Source: Paenibacillus xylanilyticus
GTDB taxonomy: Bacteria > Bacillota > Bacilli > Paenibacillales > Paenibacillaceae
Assembly (NCBI RefSeq): GCF_013359935.1
Contig: NZ_JABMCB010000192.1
Location: 248,001 to 312,000 of the forward strand
Direction: 5' to 3'
Length of the DNA stretch: 64,000 nucleotides
This document shows, piece by piece, positions 8,368 through 17,669 of this stretch; the stretch's first letter is position 1; every line of letters begins with the position of its first letter. A program made the translations under genes and the position numbers. The notes under the pieces are model-generated. The model searched no databases. It saw only the letters and a program-made list of their open reading frames with translations, and had not been told where the DNA came from.

Positions 8368-9219
8368 ATGAAAATTGAGAAGGTGCTGAACAACAACGTA
8401 GTTACCGTGATTGATCCGGGTGGGAACGAACTGGTCGTCATGGGACGAGGAATTGCCTTCAAAAAGCATGCTGGTGAATCGATAGACGAAAGTCTCATCG
8501 AAAAAATATTCTCATTGGAAAGTAAGGAAGTATCGCAGAAACTGAAAACGCTTCTGTCCGATATTCCAGTTGAATATGTTGAATGCTCGGATGAAATTAT
8601 CCGTTATGCGGAGACGGTGTTAGGTGAGAAGTTGCATGAGAGCATCTATATTTCCCTAACGGATCATATTCATTTTGCCATTGATCGACATCGTCAAGGA
8701 TTGCAAATCCGTAACGCATTGTTTTGGGAAATCAAGCGCATGTACCGTAAGGAATATGCTATTGGGCTCAAAGCACTTCAGATTATTGAAGAAACTCTGG
8801 GAGTACTGCTGCCCGAAGACGAATGCGCATTCATTGCGATGCACCTGGTTAACGCTCAGATGAACGGTGAGATGCGAGAAACCATCAGCATTACGAATAT
8901 TGTTAAGGATATACTCAACATTGTAAGGCGTAGTTTTGTTATTGAGCTGGATGAGGATTCGCTGAGCTATTATCGATTCTTAACCCATCTGAAGTTCTTT
9001 GCTCAACGTGTGCTGCAAGGTACAGCCATTGAAGACAAGGAAGAAGATAATCCGCTTCATGACCTGGTGAGTAAGCAATACCCTGAAGCGTATGCTTGTG
9101 CAGTCAAAATTAATGATTACACTCGGAAGATTTATAATCGGGTTTTATCCAAGGAAGAAATACTGTATCTAACGATTCACATTGAACGTGTTGTCAGAAA
9201 TGAACAACCAATTGAATAA
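8368..9219 (+). CDS. licT: LicT/BglG-family transcriptional antiterminator
   Basis: A 283-residue RNA-binding antiterminator. Residues 1-55 form the CAT RNA-binding domain (MKIEKVLNNNVV, then GRGIAFKKHAG). PRD1 spans about 65-170 with His100 and His159; PRD2 spans about 171-283 with His207 and His271. These match, within two residues, the phosphorylation sites of Bacillus LicT. By family knowledge, BglP phosphorylates PRD1 and inhibits the protein when no substrate is present, while HPr phosphorylates PRD2 and activates it under poor carbon supply. Its targets are the three RATs in this window, including one in its own leader. It lies between the glucosidase genes and bglP, unlike the Bacillus arrangement where bglP and bglH are joined. 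Confidence 0.95.
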   Translation: MKIEKVLNNNVVTVIDPGGNELVVMGRGIAFKKHAGESIDESLIEKIFSLESKEVSQKLKTLLSDIPVEYVECSDEIIRYAETVLGEKLHESIYISLTDHIHFAIDRHRQGLQIRNALFWEIKRMYRKEYAIGLKALQIIEETLGVLLPEDECAFIAMHLVNAQMNGEMRETISITNIVKDILNIVRRSFVIELDEDSLSYYRFLTHLKFFAQRVLQGTAIEDKEEDNPLHDLVSKQYPEAYACAVKINDYTRKIYNRVLSKEEILYLTIHIERVVRNEQPIE

Positions 9220-9224
9220 ATTTG

Positions 9225-9253
9225 GGATTGTTACTGCTAAAAAAGGCAAAACC
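9225..9253 (+). promoter_or_regulatory. RAT antiterminator target 3, in the bglP leader
   Basis: A 29-nt motif beginning GGATTGTTACTG and ending AGGCAAAACC. It starts 6 bp after the licT stop codon, so transcription running out of licT is gated again before bglP. Confidence 0.92.
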
Positions 9254-9316
9254 TAAACGTTGAATAATGATAAGCTGAAACTGCTTTGTCATTATTCAGT
9301 GTTTAGGTTTTTTTTA
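9248..9316 (+). terminator. RAT-controlled terminator between licT and bglP
   Basis: AAAACCTAAAC at the left pairs with GTTTAGGTTTT at 9300-9310, and an inner perfect stem TGAATAATGA/TCATTATTCA (9261-9270, 9289-9298) extends it. A long T-run follows. It overlaps RAT 3. Confidence 0.9.
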
Positions 9317-9348
9317 ACTTTCATTACACTTTAAAGGAGCAAAACACA

Positions 9349-11253
9349 ATGGATAAACAACAATTGTCCAAAGATATTTTGAAGCTGGTCGGTGGGGAAG
9401 AGAACATTAATCAAGTCACACACTGTATGACAAGACTCCGATTCAACCTTAATGACAACGGAAAAGCGGACAAAGCAACATTGAAAAATACACCGGGCGT
9501 TATGGGTGTCATGGAGAATGGTGGTCAATTCCAGGTCATTATCGGAAACGATGTGCCTGTTGTGTATAACGCGCTTGTGGGCAACATGTCCAAAGCTCCT
9601 ACATCTGAGTCGGCAGGAGCTTCTACTGGAGAGAAGAAAAAGAGAAATCCGATAAGTGCCCTGTTTGACTTTATCTCGGGTATATTCACCCCAATTCTGC
9701 CTGCGATTACTGGCGCGGGGATGATTAAAGGAATTATCGCTATTCTGGTTGCTGTGGGATGGATGTCCGATACCAGCTCCACGTATATTATTTTGTCCGC
9801 TATTGGTGACGGCGCATTTTACTTCCTGCCAATCATTTTGGCGATTAGTGCTTCCCGCAAGCTGGGCAGCAACATGTATATTGGCGCAGCATTAGCTGCT
9901 GGTATCATGCATCCAACGATTACAGCACTGCTGGAACCAGGCAACAGCTCGTTTGCTGGTATTCCAGTCGTAGCAGCAACATATTCTTCTACGGTTATTC
10001 CAATCGTAATTGCAATATGGATTTCATCGTATGTAGAGAAAGCAGTTGACCGTGTAACACATGCTTCTTTGAAGCTGTTGGTGGTACCAACCGTAACATT
10101 GTTGATTATGGTTCCGTTGACGCTGATTGCAATCGGACCTCTGGGTTCCATTATTGGTAACGGATTGTCAGGTGGTATTTCATGGTTGTTTGACAATGTA
10201 TCTATTCTGGCAAGTATCTTGATTGGTGGTACAATGTCACTGTTGATCATTACAGGTATGCACTATGCATTGCTGCCAATTATTGTTGCATCGATGACAT
10301 CGCTTGGATATGACTTTATTATTCCATTAATGTTTGCGGCTAACTGGGCACAAGCGGGTAGCGCATTCGGTGTAGCATTGAGAGCAAAAAACGGACAAAC
10401 GAAGTCCCTTGGATACTCTACCGGTTTAACAGCAGTTATGGGGATTACTGAACCTGCCATGTACGGGATTAACATGAAATTCAAAAAGCCGTTTATCGCA
10501 GCCCTCCTAGGGGGAGCTATCGGCGGTGCGTTTATGGGAATCTTCCAGGTTAAAGCCTTTGTAATGACAGGTCTGGTGGGTCTGCCAAGCATTGCAGCCT
10601 ATATCAGTCCATCTATCAGTACATTGATCTATGCGATTGTCGGTGGTGCGCTTGCGCTCGTGGCAGCAGCAGTGATTACGTATATCCTTGGATTCCAGGA
10701 AGAAGCAGCACCAAAAGCAGCTGAAGCTCCGGCTCAACCGGCTGCTGAAGTAAACAACACTGCACCTGCAGCAATTGAAAGAGAAGAGGCAAAAGCACAA
10801 GATCAAGAAGTGTTCAGCCCGATTACAGGCGAAGTAAGACCACTGAGCGAAGTACCGGACCCAGCATTTGCAGAAGAAATTATGGGTAAAGGATTTGCGA
10901 TTCAGCCGACCGAGGGTCGTGTCGTTTCTCCGATCAACGGAACCGTATTCTCCTTGTCCAAGAGTGGACATGCCATTGGTCTGGTTAGTGACAACGGCGC
11001 AGAGATGCTGATTCATATCGGTATTGATACCGTGAAGCTGAAAGGCCAATTCTTCTCACCTAAAGTTCAGGCAGGAGCGAAAGTTGCTGTTGGTGATGTG
11101 CTGATGGAATTCGACCGCTTGGAAATTGAAAAGGCCGGTTACACAACCATTACGCCAGTCATTATCACAAACATGCATCAGTATGAGTCAATCGTATCTG
11201 CAGGTCGTACTTCGATTAAAGAGCAAGAGCTGCTCTACACGGCAAAAGTCTAA
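9349..11253 (+). CDS. bglP: PTS beta-glucoside transporter EIIBCA
   Basis: A 634-residue membrane permease that imports and phosphorylates beta-glucosides using HPr phosphate. EIIB spans about 1-90, with phospho-accepting Cys26 in THCMTRLRF. EIIC spans about 105-460 with many membrane segments, including GITEPAMYG. An Ala/Pro/Glu-rich linker follows (about 462-490). EIIA fills the C-terminus, with active His556 in IHIGIDTVKLKG and a partner His in GHAIGL. All active sites are present. The start ATG follows AAAGGAG. The gene lies behind RAT 3. By analogy with Bacillus it also signals substrate to LicT. Confidence 0.95.
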   Translation: MDKQQLSKDILKLVGGEENINQVTHCMTRLRFNLNDNGKADKATLKNTPGVMGVMENGGQFQVIIGNDVPVVYNALVGNMSKAPTSESAGASTGEKKKRNPISALFDFISGIFTPILPAITGAGMIKGIIAILVAVGWMSDTSSTYIILSAIGDGAFYFLPIILAISASRKLGSNMYIGAALAAGIMHPTITALLEPGNSSFAGIPVVAATYSSTVIPIVIAIWISSYVEKAVDRVTHASLKLLVVPTVTLLIMVPLTLIAIGPLGSIIGNGLSGGISWLFDNVSILASILIGGTMSLLIITGMHYALLPIIVASMTSLGYDFIIPLMFAANWAQAGSAFGVALRAKNGQTKSLGYSTGLTAVMGITEPAMYGINMKFKKPFIAALLGGAIGGAFMGIFQVKAFVMTGLVGLPSIAAYISPSISTLIYAIVGGALALVAAAVITYILGFQEEAAPKAAEAPAQPAAEVNNTAPAAIEREEAKAQDQEVFSPITGEVRPLSEVPDPAFAEEIMGKGFAIQPTEGRVVSPINGTVFSLSKSGHAIGLVSDNGAEMLIHIGIDTVKLKGQFFSPKVQAGAKVAVGDVLMEFDRLEIEKAGYTTITPVIITNMHQYESIVSAGRTSIKEQELLYTAKV

Positions 11254-11260
11254 ACATATG

Positions 11261-11307
11261 AAAAGCAGCAGTGTTTCCGGAAGCACCGGAAACACTGCTG
11301 CTTTTTT
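11261..11307 (+). terminator. Strong intrinsic terminator after bglP
   Basis: A perfect 20-bp stem, AGCAGCAGTGTTTCCGG with its complement, loop AAGCA, then six T. The A-run on the left lets it work on the minus strand too, for the convergent LysR gene. Confidence 0.93.
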
Positions 11308-11373
11308 GTTGTACACCACTGCAATGTCCCCGGTTACTTTTCTGTAGTTCAAGTCGGGGTTCTGTTGGTGCTC

Positions 11374-12255
11374 CTATGGAAGCATCTCCCTTACCAATTG
11401 CACGAATTGCTGGGCAGGCTTGGACAGGTACCGATGATGAAGCCAGACAAGTGCTGAACCGACGGTGGAGTTGGGGTCCAGGATCCGATATACATGGAAT
11501 GATTGTTCGTGATGAAGCTGCAGTACCGTGCGCGGCACGATGGAACTCGCGAATCCGAGCCGGACCAGCTCAAGCAGCATGGCAACATCCGAGCATTCAC
11601 CCATAATCGAAGGTTTCACCTGATGTTCACGGAACTTTTCGAGAATCAGTTCAAACATCCCGAGCCCTTCTGTACTGGGGAGCAAGAGAGGAATGTCTGC
11701 CAGCTGATTAAAATAAGTGCCGGTATCGACCGCAGTATTCAGCGGCACGGGAGAAATGTAGAAGAGCGGCTCTTGCGGCAGATGCAGCACTTCATAGTGT
11801 TCAGTCTTCACGGGCATGCGAACGCAGGCCAGTTCAATGAGTCCGTCATCCAGCAGACGGCATAATTGAGAGGATTCATTCTGCTGAATCTTATAGGTTA
11901 CCTGCGGATGGCTTGTCCGAAACTGCTGGAGTGCTTGCGGGATCAGACTGTCGGATATGGTATTTATGCCTAGAGACAGCTTTCCCCGGATACCGTAACG
12001 GAAGCTTTGCATTTCCATGATGGCTTCTTCCATATATTTGGTCAAAGTGACAGCATAGTCGTAGAAGTTTCGACCCGCTTGGGTCAGTTCCATCATGCGC
12101 ACTTTGCGTTCAAATAGCGCTACGCCAAGCTCTTCTTCCATCAGTTTCAACTGCTGACTGAGTGGAGGCTGGGCCATATGCAGCCTTCGGGCAGCAGCTG
12201 TAATTTGTTTTTCCTCGGCAATGGCAATAAAATAGCGACATTGTTTGATATCCAC
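11374..12255 (-). CDS. LysR-family transcriptional regulator
   Basis: A 293-residue regulator with a GTG start at 12255 preceded by GAGGG. The N-terminal winged HTH (1-60) reads FIAIAEEKQITAAARRLH then PPLSQQLKLMEEELGVALF. The C-terminal substrate-binding region (about 90-290) is of the CynR/YwqM/BsdA type. It is divergent from the ankyrin gene with a 181-bp AT-rich gap, but the ankyrin and permease genes show nothing that proves them targets. No biosynthetic gene is adjacent on its own strand. Effector unknown. Confidence 0.9.
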   Translation of the reverse strand: MDIKQCRYFIAIAEEKQITAAARRLHMAQPPLSQQLKLMEEELGVALFERKVRMMELTQAGRNFYDYAVTLTKYMEEAIMEMQSFRYGIRGKLSLGINTISDSLIPQALQQFRTSHPQVTYKIQQNESSQLCRLLDDGLIELACVRMPVKTEHYEVLHLPQEPLFYISPVPLNTAVDTGTYFNQLADIPLLLPSTEGLGMFELILEKFREHQVKPSIMGECSDVAMLLELVRLGFASSIVPRTVLQLHHEQSFHVYRILDPNSTVGSALVWLHHRYLSKPAQQFVQLVREMLP

Positions 12256-12436
12256 TTGTTTTCACCCTCGTTGCAAAGTATATGTATTTCGTATAGTAAG
12301 CCAACAAAACATGTATTTTTAATATACTATCATCCTATGTTAACATACATTAGATTTGCACACCTAGTTAACAAGATTCGATCTCTAAAATGAACTGTGC
12401 TCATGAGAAAGACGATGAATTGGAGGATGAAGCACG

Positions 12437-13027
12437 TTGGCGTTGGCTAAAAGGATACATGCCGCTGCTGAAGCTGGGCATACAGATGAAGTTATTCGGT
12501 TTATTACACAAGGAGCCGGATTGAATGAACGGGATGAGCTTGGGCGGACACCACTGATGGCTGCGGTGCATGGCAATAAGGTGCAGACCGTACGCATGTT
12601 GATCGATGCAGGAGCCGATATTAACCTTCAGGATGGGCGGTTGGATAATCCGTTGTTGTACGCGAGTGCCGAGGGCCTCAGAGAGATTGTTGAGTTAGCC
12701 ATTGCAGCGGGGGCAGATACAAAATTAACGAATCGTTTTGGCGGAACAGCACTTATTCCTGCCGCAGATCGGGGTCATGTAGACATTGTGGAGCTCCTGC
12801 TGACAAGAACCGATGTGGACGTAAATCATATCAACAATCTGGGCTGGACAGCGCTGCTGGAGGCCGTCATTTTGGGGGACGGCGGTGCCAGGCATCAGCA
12901 GATCGTGGCATTGCTGTTGCAGTATGGTGCTGATGCCGAGATTCCCGATCGGGACGGAATTACACCGCTTACGCATGCCAGACGAAATCGATATATCGAA
13001 ATGGAACGGCTGCTATCGAAGGATTGA
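12437..13027 (+). CDS. Ankyrin-repeat protein
   Basis: A 196-residue cytoplasmic protein made almost wholly of about five ankyrin repeats. Clear units are GRTPLMAAVHGNKVQTVRML, GGTALIPAADRGHVDIVELL, GWTALLEAV and GITPLTHARRN, each followed by the typical hairpin (DAGADIN, QYGADAE). Such proteins mediate protein contacts; the partner is unknown. The TTG start at 12437 is chosen because TGGAGGA lies 9 bp upstream and an in-frame stop at 12428 excludes longer versions. It is followed 49 bp later by the permease, so the two may be co-transcribed. Confidence 0.85.
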   Translation: MALAKRIHAAAEAGHTDEVIRFITQGAGLNERDELGRTPLMAAVHGNKVQTVRMLIDAGADINLQDGRLDNPLLYASAEGLREIVELAIAAGADTKLTNRFGGTALIPAADRGHVDIVELLLTRTDVDVNHINNLGWTALLEAVILGDGGARHQQIVALLLQYGADAEIPDRDGITPLTHARRNRYIEMERLLSKD

Positions 13028-13076
13028 ATGAAGGTGGTCCATTCCATATGAAAGCGCGAAAGGAAATAAACTATTC

Positions 13077-14432
13077 ATGAACAGACAGCAAGAGCATTTT
13101 ATATCAAAATATATGAGCCAAACATCCTCGCTTGTTTTGGCAGGTATTCAGTGGTTCTTCTTCCTGTTTACCAATACTGTAGTGGTGCCCTTATCCATCG
13201 GACATAATTTTCAGCTGTCTCCGGATGCTATCGCAGCATCGATGCAGCACGCATTTCTACTTACCGGAGCCGTGTGCATTCTGCAGGCTGTCTTTGGACA
13301 CCGCTATGCAGTTATGGACGGTCCTTCGGGTCTGTGGTGGGGATTAACCCTCAGCCTAACCGTTTCGGCATCTTCTGCCGGTATGAGTTTGGAGCGAATC
13401 GGGGGAGGGCTTGCTACCGGTTTCCTGTTAGCCGGTTTCACCATGATGGTCCTTGGCAGATTAGGTGCAGCCCATGTATTGCAGAAGCTGTTTACACCCA
13501 TGGTCAAGAGTGCGATGCTGTTTCTCATGACGATCCAGCTGACCATGAATTTCTTCAAGGGTATGGTGGGCTATACCGAATTTGGTACATTCAACCTGCC
13601 TGTAGCCGCCTTATCGGTTGCAATTGCGTTTCTGGTCGCCTTGATCCAGCTGAAGGGCAGGGGCAGACTGGGCAATTACTCCATTCTCATTGGCATAGTG
13701 TCAGGATGGATTGCCTACAGTTTTGTGTTTCCAGGTCAACACGCAGGGCTATCGAGTGATTCTGGGAGGAGTTTGTTTTCTCTGTTTCCATGGGGGGCAC
13801 CGACGTGGGAGCCGGGGATTGTCATTACGGCGTTCTTTGTCGGATTGGTCAATATGACGAATTCAATCACAACATTAAGCACGGTGGAAAAAATATACGG
13901 AACACAGACGACAGACCAACAATATAAACGCTCCTATATGCTGACAGGATTGTTTAGCATGCTCTCTGCATGTGTGGGCGTGCTGCCATTTGGTCTATTT
14001 GCATCGTCAATCGGTTTTCTGGAAAGTACACGTATTTTGAAACGTGCTGCTTTTATTATTGGGGCAAGCATGTTATGTATTTTGGGGCTAACCTCTTCAG
14101 TCACTGCCTTTTTTGCGCAAATACCGCCAAGTGTAGGCAGTGCCGTATTGTTTGTAGCCTACTTGCAAATGTTCGGAACAGCACTCAGAACCATTGAAGG
14201 GACAACGTTTAATTCCAAAACGATATACCGCGTAGCTCTGCCTGTTCTAACCGGGGTTGCCGTAATGAACATCCCTGCCGAAGCTTTTCAGGCATTGCCC
14301 ATTTACCTCATTCCCATAATTAGCAATGGACTCGTGATCGGTGTTCTTGTCTCACTGATTCTGGAAAGAAGCGTGAACTGGTCCAAAATGGAGAATGCCT
14401 CCACCGCGAATAAAGCTGCTACTTCACCATGA
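13077..14432 (+). CDS. NCS2-family nucleobase (xanthine/uracil-type) permease
   Basis: A 451-residue integral membrane transporter with about 12-14 hydrophobic segments. Family signs are the opening GIQWFFFLFTNTVVVPLSIG, MDGPSGLWWG in the TM3 region, and FVGLVNMTNSITTLSTVEKIYG in the TM8 substrate region. It resembles the divergent Bacillus YwdJ-type subgroup more than PbuX or PyrP, so the substrate is uncertain. The start follows AAAGGAAA. Its last 14 bases overlap the end of the convergent PilZ gene. Confidence 0.85.
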   Translation: MNRQQEHFISKYMSQTSSLVLAGIQWFFFLFTNTVVVPLSIGHNFQLSPDAIAASMQHAFLLTGAVCILQAVFGHRYAVMDGPSGLWWGLTLSLTVSASSAGMSLERIGGGLATGFLLAGFTMMVLGRLGAAHVLQKLFTPMVKSAMLFLMTIQLTMNFFKGMVGYTEFGTFNLPVAALSVAIAFLVALIQLKGRGRLGNYSILIGIVSGWIAYSFVFPGQHAGLSSDSGRSLFSLFPWGAPTWEPGIVITAFFVGLVNMTNSITTLSTVEKIYGTQTTDQQYKRSYMLTGLFSMLSACVGVLPFGLFASSIGFLESTRILKRAAFIIGASMLCILGLTSSVTAFFAQIPPSVGSAVLFVAYLQMFGTALRTIEGTTFNSKTIYRVALPVLTGVAVMNIPAEAFQALPIYLIPIISNGLVIGVLVSLILERSVNWSKMENASTANKAATSP

Positions 14433-14796
14433 TCTTTCCCTGTCCGGCAAGCATGCGCATCTCTCTGGACAGGCGATCGTGATTGCCATCCGGAATCTCA
14501 AGCTGCACGCCGTAATGCCATGTTTCGTTCTCCTCTATGCCCCAGCGCAGTGTTCCTTCCAGATATAAGGGATCTTCAAAAAGAAGCAGATTCATTCCGA
14601 TCCGGATTTCATTGGACTCGACATGCAGGCTTAGCGGAAACGAAAGCTGGCAGCCAGAGCGGCTGATATCAATCAATTCGGCCTGAATGGGTTTGTGTGG
14701 TGCAGATACACCGTTAATGCTGATGATGTAAATTTCAAACGTGATGGGTTCCTTCAATGTATAACGAAAGGGTTCTCTTCTAAGGTTGATTGACAT
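14419..14796 (-). CDS. PilZ-domain c-di-GMP-binding protein
   Basis: A 125-residue protein that is essentially one PilZ domain. The RxxxR motif is REPFR near the N-terminus and the second motif is DISRSGCQLSF, so the c-di-GMP ligands look intact. Output partner unknown; PilZ proteins commonly tune motility or exopolysaccharide. ATG 14796 has GGAGG just upstream; the frame open to 14826 lacks a ribosome site. The 3' end overlaps the permease gene by 14 bp on the opposite strand. Confidence 0.88.
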   Translation of the reverse strand: MSINLRREPFRYTLKEPITFEIYIISINGVSAPHKPIQAELIDISRSGCQLSFPLSLHVESNEIRIGMNLLLFEDPLYLEGTLRWGIEENETWHYGVQLEIPDGNHDRLSREMRMLAGQGKIMVK

Positions 14797-14902
14797 AGTT
14801 TCCTCCACAAAGTTCAAAAAATTCATGTTATGGTTATATCGTCAATTTGCACCCGAAAATGAAGAGATACAGCCTGTTTACGTGGAGGAAACCGTCATAA
14901 CC

Positions 14903-15367
14903 TCAGGTAAATGTGAACCCAATGCTTGCACTGGCAGACCGGGGATCATAGCTGGAATAGATCGCTCCCCATGGAAAGCTGTATTCCATGTAGGGATAGG
15001 GTTTGGAGCGTACAATTTGCGGTGTACCAGAAATCTGCTGCTTCAGCCATTCATCATGGGCCGCTTTGCGCTTCATCTCACCTGCCTCGGTCCAGTCATC
15101 CCATGAAGACGGAAATTCGCTGCCGTCCAGTGCCAGACTGGCATGAACTAGCCTGGACTGATAGAAACACAAGGCGAGGTAATATGTTTTTCCACCCGAA
15201 GAAGCGACTGATTTGAATCTGTACCACGTATATCCCGTAGTGAGCGTTTGAACTTCTGTGCTTTTCTCCTTATAAAAAAGACTTGCCTTCAATTCCTCCT
15301 CCGTGAGACCGGAATACAATTTTAGACTATCGTCAACCTGAATGACGCCGCTTTCCCATCCATCCAT
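14903..15367 (-). CDS. Hypothetical protein
   Basis: A 154-residue soluble protein I do not recognise. It has no signal peptide or membrane segment and is rich in Trp/Tyr (YTWYRFKSV, YYLALCFYQSRLVHASLAL, SSWDDWTEAGE). The alternation suggests a small alpha/beta fold like many immunity or uptake-unrelated cytosolic proteins, but no motif proves it. ATG 15367 is chosen over 15382 because GAGGG lies 8 bp upstream. It is divergent from the HEAT-repeat cluster. Confidence 0.7.
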   Translation of the reverse strand: MDGWESGVIQVDDSLKLYSGLTEEELKASLFYKEKSTEVQTLTTGYTWYRFKSVASSGGKTYYLALCFYQSRLVHASLALDGSEFPSSWDDWTEAGEMKRKAAHDEWLKQQISGTPQIVRSKPYPYMEYSFPWGAIYSSYDPRSASASIGFTFT

Positions 15368-15434
15368 ATTACAATCCCTCATTCATTGCATTTTTTCACA
15401 AGTATAGCATAAACAGATATAGCCCCTGGGTTCC

Positions 15435-15463
15435 TTTAACCCCGGTTCCCGGCTTGATATAAT
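15435..15463 (+). promoter_or_regulatory. Probable promoter of the HEAT-repeat cluster
   Basis: A perfect TATAAT at 15458-15463 with a weak -35 (TTTAAC, 15435-15440) at a 17-bp spacing. Transcription would begin near 15470, which rules out the ATG at 15462 as translation start. Confidence 0.5.
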
Positions 15464-15518
15464 GGTTGGATATGGTTCTGATTCCTTACCTGGATCAGAT
15501 GGGAAGGAGCGGGTGAAC

Positions 15519-17103
15519 GTGCGTCAATTGTCTTCTGAGTTAAAGGAAGAACTCAATCAGCTGGGAACAGGAACTGTTCAGGAAACGGTGCAGCAACTTC
15601 GTCAGATTGGCCAGTCTGGAGTCTATGCCGCGATTCCGGTCATGTTACGAATGATGGATCATGAGTGTGCCGACATTCGTCGGGCAGCAGAGCAGGCGGT
15701 TACCCGTTTGCTTGCGGTATGTCCCGTATCCGAATTGGTTTGGCTGAACGAACATGTAAGGGAATGGCGTCCCTCTCCTGTGGATGGGAAGCGGGTAGTG
15801 GAACGTGAGATGCATACGCTGGATCAGGCCAGTCCCACACGTTTATCCATGCTGACGATGCACTGGAGTGGATACATAAGAGAGGCAGCAGTTAAAAGGA
15901 TGATCCGGGATGATGAGGCAGATAGCTTTGCTTATTTGCTGCTTCGTTTGAATGATTGGGTGCCCGAAATTCGCAATCTGGCCAGAGCGGCACTTGAACT
16001 TAAACTGATGCCCGAGTATGCCAAGCTGTGGATGGAACATATCATGCTTGTGGAGCGACTTCGGATCTGTGGCCGGGATTCATTCGAGTCTTTCATTGAA
16101 TCCGTGCATCACCTGCTGCGACAGAAGGAATGCCGATATGTCCTTCATACGGCACGGGTATCACCGGAGCCCGGCATCCGCCGATTGGCTTTTTAATATT
16201 TCGATGGAAGCAGAAGGAACGGATACGGAGATGCTTATGGAGCAAGCACTGCGTGATGAGGATCCTTCCATACGGCGCTGGGCAGCACAGAGAGTGGATC
16301 GCATGTTGTCCGGTCAGAAGCTGAGAGAGGTCCTTCTTCGCATGCAGCTGGATAGTGTGCCTTCAATCCGCCGGAAAAGTCTGGATGTGCTTGCCACCGT
16401 GTATCCCGCTGATGCGAGGGAGATTATAATCGATCGGCTCCTGGAATCGAACTTGCCTGTACGGGACACGGCGCGCAGGCACGGTAAGCTGTGGATGAAG
16501 ATGAGTTATGCGGAGTGGTATCTTGACGCGATCTGGAGCGAAGGGCAAGACCATCTTGCTGCTGCCCTTGCCGGTCTTGGCGAGACGGGGGAAAAGGCAG
16601 ACGCTGAGGTCCTGTTTGAATATGCGCAGCATCCATCCATTGCAGTACGGAAAGTAGTTATACGCGGGTTAATGCGGCTGGACGCTATATCCTATGGAAA
16701 CTATTTTGTATGTTCGCTAAGGAGCCCGCAACCAGGCATCTCGCGGGAAGCCTGCCGGGCACTCATGCGCCATCCATATCTCATTAAACCTGATGAAGCC
16801 GCTGTTCTATTGTCGGGAGCCGATGTCTTGCCTCATGTTATTCGAAATGTGCTGCGCATCATCTCTGCCATGGGCAGATGGACTCAACTCGGATTGCTGC
16901 TGCAACAGCTCCCAACAGCCAAGCAGGAATGGGTGAAACGCACAATCCAGCGCCAATTGCACAACTGGGCCCAATTCCCGAATCGCAGCTACGGGGGCAG
17001 AATGTCCACGGCTGAACGGGAACGTCTTCATACGCAGCTGTCGTTATGCAGGCAGGAATTGGACAGCGATCTGCTGCAGCGCTTGGAGTGGCTGATACAA
17101 TAA
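15519..17103 (+). pseudogene. HEAT-repeat protein, interrupted by a +1 frameshift
   Basis: Two overlapping frames together encode about 527 residues of HEAT-like helical repeats (for example IRRAAEQAV, IREAAVKRMI, IRNLARAALEL, IRRWAAQRVD, IRRKSLDVLA, VRKVVIRGLMRL). Frame one ends at TAA 16194-16196; frame two continues with NISMEAEGTD as soon as one T of the run 16191-16194 is skipped. No ribosome site precedes ATG 16204, so the second part is unlikely to start by itself. GTG 15519 is chosen because AAGGAG lies 9 bp upstream. HEAT repeats act as protein or DNA scaffolds. Cause may be a sequence error, a real lesion, or ribosomal +1 slippage at TTT-TAA. Confidence 0.8.
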
Positions 17104-17132
17104 ATGATTACAATCAGAGAGGAAGATGAAGG

Positions 17133-17597
17133 ATGCGTGGGACATTTCAATTTGATACGGATACGGCAACGCTGTGTCTGTATGATCTGGCTTCGTTAAA
17201 ACACCGTGTGGAAGAACCGTCGGACTGGTGGTCCCTTCCGGAAGATGAACTGGCTGAGGTGAACGCAGGTCATTGTCTCTTTTTCAATCTGGGAGCGGAT
17301 GGATTGTATGAGGTAACGTGGAGTGTGGATATCTCGGACACAGCTAACGAAGTGCAAGAAACACAAGGAGTGCAAGTGTTTTATCTGCAAGTTCCCTCCG
17401 GCAATGTATTTCTGGGAGCGGCCGAGGACGTCAGTGGCGGAGATCTGGAGCCGGATGAGTCATGCGATGGGATAACCTTGCCGCTGCAGCCCGGAAACTA
17501 TGCGTGCTTGGTCTCTAGAGAAGGCAATCACATTTCGATGTCTATAAAACCAAGTGCCCAGGGCCATAACATACTGGATAGTCTGATCCGTGTTTAG
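17133..17597 (+). CDS. Hypothetical protein (DUF6386-like)
   Basis: A 154-residue acidic cytoplasmic protein, 29 bp after the HEAT gene on the same strand. The opening FDTDTATLCLYDLASLKHRV then SDWW and the segment LGADGLYEV recall the DUF6386 family, a group often placed among immunity genes. The match is from memory of the pattern and is tentative. No signal peptide, membrane segment or catalytic motif is visible. A GAGAGG stretch precedes the ATG. Confidence 0.7.
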   Translation: MRGTFQFDTDTATLCLYDLASLKHRVEEPSDWWSLPEDELAEVNAGHCLFFNLGADGLYEVTWSVDISDTANEVQETQGVQVFYLQVPSGNVFLGAAEDVSGGDLEPDESCDGITLPLQPGNYACLVSREGNHISMSIKPSAQGHNILDSLIRV

Positions 17598-17669
17598 AAT
17601 GTTTTTATGAATGGTACAGGAATGGGTAAGTCCTAAAGAACAGTAGACAGTATATCGGGAGGGTTTCAC

